From contig NC_057800.1 in assembly GCF_018294505.1 (NCBI RefSeq), forward strand, positions 179,180,353 through 179,244,352: a stretch of 64,000 nt of DNA, in the 5' to 3' direction. Positions within the stretch are counted from its first letter, which is position 1. Every line of letters starts with the position of its first letter. Of this stretch, positions 56,861-64,000 are shown in pieces. Source of the DNA: Triticum aestivum (lineage: Eukaryota > Streptophyta > Magnoliopsida > Poales > Poaceae). The notes beneath the pieces were generated by a model. The model had not been told where the DNA came from, searched no databases, and saw nothing but the letters and a program-made list of their open reading frames with translations. The position numbers were made by a program, and so were the translations under genes.

Positions 56861-58480
56861 AAGTAGTCAGATTATCTATGGAATGCATTGCGGATTCAAC
56901 TCGGAGAGTGTCTCCCTATAAACCCATGCATATGCAAAGTTCACCTCCCCAACCGTGCTGACCAGACCACACACAGAAATACAAACCCCTTATGTCTCTA
57001 TAACAGGCAGGCACACATTTCAAAACTGAAGTAGGAACATTAGAATCATATGAAATTCGTATTTGAACAAATAAACTAAGAATTATGAGTGGCGTAATGT
57101 TTAGCTTCAAGGGTGGAGTGTTGGTAGTGCGACACAAAGCAAGTAGGCAGATTGTATTCCATGTAAAAGATCGAAACCTATGTAAAAGCTGGAAATGACA
57201 CTTTCTTTCTATACAATGCAGTGTTCGTTACCCACACATGATGGAAGAGATCACATAGAGAAATACTATTCACTCATGTCTACGGTTCCAGTATTTAGAA
57301 ACAGGGTGGTCCACCCTAAAAGAATATTGACAACAAATATGACAAGGCAAGCATAGATGTAGTGAATCAATCATTTACTTGTGAGCTTACTAGGACAAGT
57401 ATGCAGAATTGTAACTGCAATAAGAGACCGTCCAAAATCTGAATGAAGAAGTTTGTCTAGCACTTATTGTTTGCAACTAATCGATGTGAATAATTGGATA
57501 TTATATCGAATGAGTAAGAAAGACAAGTAAAATTGTCAACAAACCTGGCCTGCAGTAGTAATCTGGGTCAATGTCACTATGACCAACAATCCAAAATGAC
57601 TAGTTTCTGTTCCGAGGGCCGGAATTTTGAAAACCCTGTGAACTTTAGAGGTACTAAAGATTACTGAAATACATGTGAACCATTAAGTGTAGGTAGCACA
57701 GAGCACACAACAAACCCTAATGACAGTCCTGCCTAATGAGTAATGAATCAATTAGAAAATGGGTGATGAGGAGTGGCTGCTGAGTGTTGAGGACGTATCT
57801 CAGGATAAATCAGGTTGGCTTGGTGGGTGCTGCACGCCCGAGCCCTGAACGGACTGGGAAGGTAGGCACGGCGGCACGCCCGGGCAGCGGTGACGCTGTT
57901 GGGCGAGCGGCTCCTGGCCTCCTGTTAGTCCAGCGTCTCCTCCTAGAGTCATGCTATCCGGGGACGGCAAGTCACCAGCGAGGCAGGCATCTGGGGGCGA
58001 GTAGAGATCGGAAGCGCACAGCAGAACAGAGGGGAATCGGAGCCTTGGACGACCCAAAATCCCAGGGTGGGCCGGCCCACCCTGGGCACCCTGTAGAGAT
58101 ACACGCCAGAGCGGTGAACATGCTTTTTCGAAACTAATTTAGGAACATTTAGCTGACAAATTAAACAACTCTGTTTTAGTAATATCAGATTCATATTTGA
58201 ACAACTAAGCTTGTTTACCTTGATGGGTGGAGCAGTGTTATTATGACACGAAGCACGTATTCTGATCGTATAGTGATCATAAAAGGGGGAAACTCTATGC
58301 ATATATTTTTTAGCAAAAGAGGGCTTCCCCTCCGATTTCTATTAAAGAAACCACCACGGAACCAACATGATCAATCAAACCCTAAGCATGATCAATTAAA
58401 CCATATTATGGTTGTGCCATGGCAGATTTGAAGCTGCAAACCACAGAAATGATATTTAGCATCCATTGTTTGCTTCGAAC
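56861..58480. other. Unassigned non-coding DNA, including a 26-bp palindrome
   Basis: No credible gene. 57780-58130 is GC-rich; the plus-strand frame in it shows no family resemblance. A perfect 26-bp palindrome lies at 58061-58086. The rest is AT-rich and could be intron or leader of the minus-strand CACTA-type gene. Confidence 0.4.
58061..58086. repeat. Perfect 26-bp palindrome
   Basis: Two 13-base arms, CCCAGGGTGGGCC and GGCCCACCCTGGG, abut with no spacer. Confidence 0.95.
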
Positions 58481-58559
58481 TAAGAACTAAATTCTAAGAG
58501 CTGAAAAGAAAGTAGAGTAACCAAGTTAAGATCAATTTTCTGGTTGAGATCAAAAAGTT

Positions 58560-59500
58560 GAGGAGATATGAAGTACCACCTCTCTTGCGGCGTCGTGTAG
58601 GCATCGGGGGTGCGATGGCTGTCGGTGGCGTTGAAGCAGATCTGCGACGGTAGACGGGTGCATCGGGGGATAAGTCCTGTTGCGGTGGAAGACAAGGTCA
58701 TGTGAGCGGCCCCAGCAAAGAGGACGACGACGCCGATGAAGCGAGAGGACGCGATGCAAGGCTATTGGTCCGTCATCGTGGATGAGAAACGTCCATCTCT
58801 AGCAGTGGACGACATGGTCTTGGTAGGCGCTCCGGCATGGTGGAGGACGGTGGCGATGGATGTGGTGGAGGACGGCGGCGATGGATGGGGTGGCGGACGG
58901 AGGGTAGTGTGGGGATGGGGTGTTCTAGCGCGGACAGTGTATGAATGGGAAAATGGAGGGAGAGGTACGGGGAACCATGTTTTTGGGACCGGCCTGTCTG
59001 AAATATGGGAAAGTTACAAACTTAGCCCCCGTTTAAAATTTGGATGTCTCGTCGGTTGGGGATAGGATGGTAATCTCGCATCTCGCCAATATTTGCCCAG
59101 AGCGATTTTGGGTGAGGAGAGGGTGGTTGGCGCCCATGGTTGGCGCCCATGGTGTATGAACGGGGCTAACAGGTTGGGCGGTTGTGTCACGTCTGAGTGA
59201 AGTTACAAACCTGCCCCTATTGAAAATATTTGCCTACATCGATTTCGGCCGAGTCGAGTTTGTTTTGCCTCCCACCATGTATGAATGGGGAATGGAGGGA
59301 GAAGCAGAGGTCTTTCGGACAAGCTTGAATCAAATGAGTTTTGCCGCCCATGTTTGATGCCCACCGTGTCGTAATGGGCTCAGAGGCGGTCGTGTCACGT
59401 CTAATTGAAGTTACTAACCTACCCCTATTTAAAGCAGTGGAAATCGGGCCGATGGATTGTCCGTGTAATGGGTAGATAGTAATTTCCATCTCCAAAACAC
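58560..59500 (-). other. GC-rich possible promoter/first-exon region of the CACTA-type gene
   Basis: GC-rich sequence with GAC/GGC-type triplets (58590-58930) is followed by a stretch where GAAGTTACAAACCTGCCCCTAT (59201 on) and related GAAGTTACTAACCTACCCCTAT (59407 on) recur. A TGGTTGGCGCCCA block is tandemly duplicated near 59127-59154. Frames on either strand are composition-driven. A similar GC-rich block lies at 63240-63660. Confidence 0.35.
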
Positions 59501-60271
59501 TTGGCTTCGGGCAGCCGATGTGGAAGTGGACATTTTGCTACTTCTTTCGAATTTTGGGACAATAAGCATCCACGTTTACCCTAGCAACTAAATTCGAATC
59601 CATTTTGTATTCCTATATGAATCTTTATAAATCATTCTATGTGTTTTTATATATCTTCAAAAGTACGACAAAGATGTATTCGACTATCATATATGAATAT
59701 GGTTTACAAATGCCGATACTCAAATTCAAAAACTAGAATCCAGTTTAAGGTGAATTCGAATATTTGGAACACTTCATGTCCAACTCAAATGTCACACGCA
59801 GCATAATGTGTACTCCCATTTAGATATGTACACAAGCGATGTATCAAGATTCAAATACCGAGTCAATCAACCAAGAATGTACAGAACTAACAGACATATA
59901 AACACTTATAGAGTATATGGATCAATAATATCAACTAACATACATAAGCTAGGTCGTTGTACTTTTTTTTGGCTACAACATCATCCTTTTTCTAGCCAGC
60001 ATCTTGGCCCTTTCCGATGCGTGCCACTTATGGTCCATCTATACTACTACTATTGCTGAATGCACATTCAGCCCGATTGGCATATTTGTAGGTCTGGCAC
60101 AACAATCCAAATGAAATGTCTCCGAGTCTTATCAATTAATACTGACTTGTGCTCAAATAAAATTACAAACCAAAAAACAAAAAACAATTATTGCATGATC
60201 TCTAAAACAAATGGTTTGATTGATTACATGAATAGACAACACAAAGGTTATTCAACTATGGAAAGAACATT
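59501..60271. other. AT-rich non-coding DNA
   Basis: I see nothing recognisable. Short frames only. Confidence 0.4.
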
Positions 60272-60589
60272 TCACCTATGATTTACCAAGTAGGAATTTA
60301 ATTTCCTTTTTTCCTTCAGGACCTTAACAATCTGGTCAGTCTCAGCTTGCTTCGTTTTGAAATCCACCAAATATTTAATGGTTGTCTTCAGTACTGCTTG
60401 TGATTGTGTTGTTTGCTTCCTCAACATGTCAACTTCATCTCTAAGTGCAGAAGCAGAATCTCTTTCTACCACTAGTTTAGCCTCTAGAGCATCAGTAGTT
60501 GGCAATTCATAATGCATGATTGGGCCGGTGCCACTGCTGTGGGATGATGCAACATCCATGGGGACCTCGCTCTTTGATCTTGGGCTAAC
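60272..60589 (-). pseudogene. Second coiled-coil last exon (CACTA-type gene B)
   Basis: The acceptor AAAACAG (plus 60590-60596) opens a frame ending at the stop 60272-60274. The protein has a serine-rich start (VSPRSKSEVPMDVASSHSSGTG), then a helical region: LEAKLVVERDSASALRDEV and KTKQAETDQIVKVLKEKRKL. The VERDSASALRDEVDMLRK segment parallels AERHSATQLRLEVLSLRK of the exon at 53841-54242, so the two are likely paralogous last exons. The gene upstream (rightward) is only partly recognisable. Confidence 0.5.
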
Positions 60590-60974
60590 CTGTTTTGCCA
60601 TTAAAGTTTCGATTGGATTCAGAAAAGTTGAAGTTAGCAAAACATCTCAACTGGGACTTATAACAGCAAACCAGTTAAACAAACAAGGAATTAAAGAGTT
60701 TCAATTGGATGCTGAAAAGTAGTTATTAACATCATTGTAACCCGCTGTTGCGGCAGCAAAGCAGTTAAACAAACAAGTAGATATTTAAGTTAAGGAATAC
60801 AGGTAATTCTTAACAATAAGTATCAAACACATAGATAGGCGTAGTCTACAATATGATTAACATGCTGTGCCATTATGTAATCAGTAGCAAACTAAATTAA
60901 GCCAAGCAACGTAATTGAACAATTTTGCAATAAGTGGCTCACTAAAATTCCGAGAAGCAGGTAACTGAACTTAC

Positions 60975-61088
60975 GCTAGTTCTTTGTACATGCACACTTC
61001 AACTTGTTTTTCGCTTACAAGGTTGTACAAAGGAGTCCATGGCATCAATTGCTTGGATATGCAATCCCAATACTTCTTTCTTGCCACA
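60975..61088 (-). pseudogene. 114-bp exon, copy 1 (VEVCMYKELA)
   Basis: The acceptor CATGCAG and donor GTAAGT bound 114 bases. One frame is open across it: ARKKYWDCISKQLMPWTPLY, then NLVSEKQVEVCMYKELA. A paralogous exon of identical length lies at 62793-62906. The family is not recognised. The exon phase does not join cleanly to 60589. Confidence 0.45.
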
Positions 61089-61818
61089 CTGCATGGGTAA
61101 GTTGAATGGTTAATCTGGTAAGATGGTGCGTCCTTGATATGTTATATGAGGACATGTAATCAGACTAGTTGTAGCCAAACACATCACACTGGCTTTTACT
61201 GTATATTTCATGCGATTACTTTTGGCATATCGAGATTTAAGCAATCTACAATAGGATGAAAAGACTGGCATCCTTCACATTATTGGCGAACTTAGTTCAT
61301 AGAAACAAGCAATTCAACCATTCTATGGTAAATCAAAAGTGCCACTGGAATATTTTTCACTATCCAATCATACACGCAAAAAGGAGCGACGCCACCATTG
61401 GGGCTGGTATGGGCGGCCGCCTCAGGTGGCTGGAAAGTGTGCACCTAGTTTGAGTCGTCCAGGTTACCCATGCTAGTTTTGTTCGTCCCAACGCATGAGC
61501 AGGCAATGTAAAAAATGAAGAAAAATGTTTCAATTTGGATGGGCCAATAACATAAGTGCAAGGCAGGCCCTATAGCAGGCTCGCAACCCAAACGAGCGCC
61601 TCCCATATCGATCGACAGCAGGAAAAATCCCAATTCATTTGCTCCAGCCTCTAGTCTGGTTCGCTCCTAACCTAGCTGTTGCTGGATAGACCGACACAAC
61701 ACTTCCTCGCGCCCTTGTTGGAGGGCGAACGCTGGGCTTCAAGCGAACGGAAGGACAAGAAGATGAAGATACAACCCTGGCTGTAGCCTGCGTGGGAGGC
61801 AGCGGCGGCAGCACGGGC
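61089..61818. other. Unassigned DNA between exon copy 1 and plus-strand fragment
   Basis: No gene recognised. 61640-61810 becomes GC-rich and could be the leader of the plus-strand fragment. Confidence 0.35.
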
Positions 61819-61881
61819 ATGGCATCGAGCTTGCGCAAACGGGCAGTCGCAGATTGCAAGAGTAGCATGCGCAACGAGCAG
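61819..61881 (+). pseudogene. Plus-strand first exon (MASSLRKRAVADC)
   Basis: A 21-codon start exon, MASSLRKRAVADCKSSMRNE plus Q, ends exactly at a GTACAT donor-like site. The next exon at 61973 joins in phase 0. The basic, short N-terminus fits a DNA-binding or nuclear protein. The family is not certain. Confidence 0.35.
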
Positions 61882-61972
61882 GTACATCACATCCCTGATT
61901 ATATCTAATTCAACTCTTTAATTTCTGCCCAATAGTTAAACCTGACGGTGTTGTAAAACTGCTTGTATGTAG

Positions 61973-62224
61973 GGAATCTACGAGAAAACGAAACCAATTT
62001 CTACTTATTTTATAACTCCCCCAATCAATACTGAACTGACTAAATCTGATGTATCTAATCAAGTTTCCGGTGCAAACATACAAGCTCATGTTGTTCTTGA
62101 GCCTGAAGTGTCTAATGAATAGACTGCTAATGAAGGATTTGATGCAAACATTTTACATGCTCCTGGTGATGAACATATAGTGTCTAATGAGGGATCTAAT
62201 GCAAGCATTTTGCAAGCTCATTGA
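61973..62224 (+). pseudogene. Plus-strand second exon, possible hAT-like transposase N-terminus
   Basis: After the acceptor TGTATGTAG the frame reads GIYEKTKPISTYFITPP and continues with a degenerate repeat (VSNQVSGANIQAH, VSNE.TANEGFDANILHA, VSNEGSNASILQAH). A TAG at 62120 and a TGA at 62222 break it. The 'K.IS.YF' start followed by a low-complexity region resembles the N-terminus of plant hAT/ZMYM1-like transposase proteins; this is a weak resemblance. No downstream catalytic domain is visible up to the end of the window. Confidence 0.3.
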
Positions 62225-62792
62225 AGGATTTAGTGTCTAATGATGATCTACTATGTTGAGAGAGACAGAGATTTGTAGGCATTGATGACAAGCAAATTAT
62301 AGTGCATTTTCATAGCTTGAGGAAATGTCGAGGCCATCTACCAGAAAGTTCCTGTATCATGACAACATAGCATAAATACTTTTCTAATCTGTTGTTTGAA
62401 ACTATTGGCATACTTGTGCAGGATAGATATATTGATATGCAGTTTGCGTACTGGTTATACGTGCAATTACACTTTGATATTTTCAGCCAGAGAACGAATA
62501 AATCAAGCAGGTACAGACCATGTTTGTAGTCCTTGTACACCATGTTGCATTTTGTGTTTTTTGGTGCTTGCATCATTTAGTGTTTATAATCTGAACTACT
62601 TTGGATCATTAGCCGGTTTTCAAAGTGCATGTAGCTTCACATTTCTCAAGTTATGTTCATTTTCGGAGTGCAAGTGCCTTCGTATTTTTTAAGTTAAATG
62701 TTCGCCCCTGGTAACTTGAATTTGTGGATCAGCCACTGCACACAAATCATACACGAATGCCAGTACGAATTAAATGAAATGCAGGGACTTAC
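62225..62792. other. Unassigned AT-rich DNA
   Basis: Short frames on both strands. I see no family resemblance or terminal repeats. Confidence 0.35.
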
Positions 62793-62906
62793 GCTAGCTC
62801 GTTGTACAGGCTCACTTCAACTCTGCTTGCGCTTGGGATGTTCCATGTACAAGTCCATGTTACCACTTGCTTGGATGTGCAGGCCTTGTGCTCCTTGCAT
62901 CCCCCT
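62793..62906 (-). pseudogene. 114-bp exon, copy 2 (VEVSLYNELA)
   Basis: Same length, donor and frame as 60975-61088. The open frame gives CKEHKACTSKQVVTWTCTWN, then IPSASRVEVSLYNELA. Shared residues with copy 1 include SKQ, WT, N, S and VEV..Y.ELA. It is probably a duplicated exon of the minus-strand gene B. Confidence 0.45.
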
Positions 62907-63849
62907 CTGCATTTTTGACACGACGAATGGTTGATCAAATAAGAGGAATCGACCTTGATATTGTACCAGAGGACAGATACTTACAAGGTTATACAGGTGT
63001 GCAGGATGTGTACTAGATCCCGTAGTGCCATCATGCTTCGCTAAAAAACGGATTTGCTTGTTTCAGATGATATCTCTAGAAGAAATAAGAGTTAAAGTCA
63101 GAGTTGCATAGGCGTGTAAGCTAAGAGAGCAGTGAAAGGATATCCAAACATCGTCGGAACAGTGCACAAGGGAGTGATGTGTGGATACCTAGTTCATGCC
63201 GGCGTTTGGCATGCTCGCCTAGCTAGAGTGCTTGTCACTTCAGAGCCGTTGAGGGTGATGCGCTGGCATTGGCTGGCCGCGCACGGATGCAGATCTTGAG
63301 TGGCAGCGGAGCGCTACGATGCGGTGGACGAGACCGTTGGTGAAGCCCCAACGGCCTCGGGGCGGAGGTGTGACGATGTGCTCGGTGAAGTAGCCCCGGT
63401 GAGCTGGGAGACGGCGTCGGTGAAGCGCACCTGATGCGGTGGAACTCGGTGTCTGTGAGGCATGCCGGTTGCGGCGGCCGACATTGTCGGTGGACCACCC
63501 GGTGCGGTGGACGAGGGCGTAGATGAGGTAGCTCCGGTGCAGTAGTGAAGCGCGACCGTCGTCTTCGTCGTCGTCGTCTGGCACAGAGGTGGGAACGATG
63601 GGGAAAGAGACGAGATGAGGGGCGATTCGAGGGTTGGCGGCGAATTAGGGATTTGAGCAAAATCTAGGCGCGGAAGGGGATGGTGGAGAAGAGTGATTTT
63701 GCAGGGCTGGAAGTGGGGCCGCCAGATATTTCAATCCGAAACGTGGAAGCGCGAACTTATATTGTCGTCATCCTTTTTTTGGGGGGAGGGGGGTGGGTGG
63801 CTGGGTGCTACGCGTCCGTCCGACACACGCGACCACCCCGACAGGACTA
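62907..63849 (-). other. GC-rich possible first-exon region and unassigned DNA
   Basis: 63240-63660 is GC-rich with a CGTCGTCTTCGTCGTCGTCGTC triplet run near 63550, like 58560-58930. The long minus-strand frame in it is rich in R, P, S and H and looks composition-driven. A poly-T/poly-G stretch lies at 63772-63795. Confidence 0.35.
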
Positions 63850-63960
63850 TGCTTCGGTGCCTTAAGGCACCTGCCTTTGTGTCCATGACATGTGGGCCCA
63901 ACAGGTGGCTAGCCCACATGTCAGTGACCCAAAGGCAATTGCCTTTAAGGCACCGAAGCA
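63850..63960. mobile_element. 111-bp foldback (MITE-like) element
   Basis: Long imperfect inverted arms fold the whole segment: the left arm from TGCTTCGGTGCCTTAAGGCA pairs with the right arm ending in TTTAAGGCACCGAAGCA, and GACATGTGGGC pairs with GCCCACATGTC further in. Each arm is about 50 bases. No coding content. The flanks show no clear target duplication. Confidence 0.75.
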
Positions 63961-64000
63961 GCGTCCACCCTGACACGACCCTGGTCTGCCTGGTGTGCCG

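Larger units (their letters stand above)
52203..59500. mobile_element. CACTA DNA transposon; left terminus clear, right terminus not found
   Basis: The left end reads CACTACAAAAAATACACTTC, preceded by CTT (52200-52202), the expected 3-bp target site. It is followed by the subterminal sequence (TGTCATGCATGTACATCC, GACACGTGGCATCCACC) that I associate with a wheat CACTA family, and by GGCCC-rich subterminal repeats. The interior carries a decayed minus-strand gene with a CACTA-type signature. I found no inverted TTGTAGTG terminus in the window, so the right boundary given is only where related-looking sequence (about 59000-59500) fades. Confidence 0.7.

Noticed and set aside
57784..58137. 117-codon plus-strand frame, and the string GAGATCGGAAGCGCACA near 58003 that resembles a sequencing adapter
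   Set aside because: The frame has no family resemblance and crosses the palindrome. The adapter-like string mismatches the real adapter at key bases and flanking sequence continues normally, so contamination is unlikely.
63235..63660. 141-codon minus-strand frame rich in R, P, H and S
   Set aside because: The CGTCGTCGTC triplet run and high GC content create it. A 114-codon frame overlaps it in another register. It is more likely a 5' leader region than a protein.
1..64000. CRISPR-like arrays, phage or bacterial defence systems
   Set aside because: No regularly spaced identical repeats with unique spacers, no bacterial-type operons or ribosome-binding patterns. All repeats seen are eukaryotic transposon or minisatellite types.

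Overview
This window looks like intergenic DNA from a large grass genome, most likely the wheat/barley tribe (Triticeae). I recognise a BARE-1/Angela-type Copia element, several Gypsy elements primed by tRNA-Asp or tRNA-iMet, a CACTA element with its terminal motif and subterminal repeats, a Stowaway MITE terminus and a LINE remnant. I see no intact host gene, no rRNA or tRNA gene and no CRISPR array. No bacterial-type feature is present. Family names are from memory; boundaries come from paired LTRs and target-site duplications read by eye.

Layout. 1-1508: minus-strand LINE reverse-transcriptase remnant. 1509-4049: non-transposon-like stretch with a GC-rich promoter-like segment (about 2214-2600), a donor-like site at 2598/2599 and a degenerate tandem repeat (3088-3790). 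4050-44555: a plus-strand Copia element (5' LTR, tRNA-iMet primer site, gag, protease, integrase, RT) split by nested minus-strand elements. E1 (4198-10491) lies in its 5' LTR. E2 (12773-32112, TSD ACATA) lies in its leader. E3 (13579-25545, TSD ACCGC/ACTGC) lies in the 3' LTR of E2. E4 (34563-43165, TSD GGGAG) lies between integrase and RT. At about 44556 the Copia RNase H is cut and fused to the interior of another Gypsy element, E5 (44556-50909), which keeps only its 5' LTR. An LTR fragment E6 (50910-51805) follows. 51806-52202 holds possible exons. At 52203 a CACTA terminus begins, followed by GGCCC-rich subterminal repeats (about 52600-53560) and a decayed minus-strand gene (53841-56.9 kb) with a plant CACTA-type transposase signature. 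A second related coiled-coil exon lies at 60272-60589, a duplicated 114-bp exon lies at 60975 and 62793, and a decayed plus-strand two-exon fragment lies at 61819-62224. The right edge has a 111-bp foldback element (63850-63960).

How the parts relate. The Copia element carries the most complete protein set but is dead through stops, frameshifts and a lost 3' end. E1 and E2 are non-autonomous: each carries one long ORF of unknown function, shares the tRNA-Asp primer site, and encodes the same short IPWDPGG peptide near the end of its coding part. E5 carries gag and protease and shares 3' non-coding motifs with E2, so it may represent the line that once mobilised E2. E3 has LTRs of about 3.9 kb and a non-coding interior. 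E4 carries gag-protease on one strand and a separate intron-containing coiled-coil gene on the other, with no reverse transcriptase. All the Gypsy insertions lie opposite to their Copia host.
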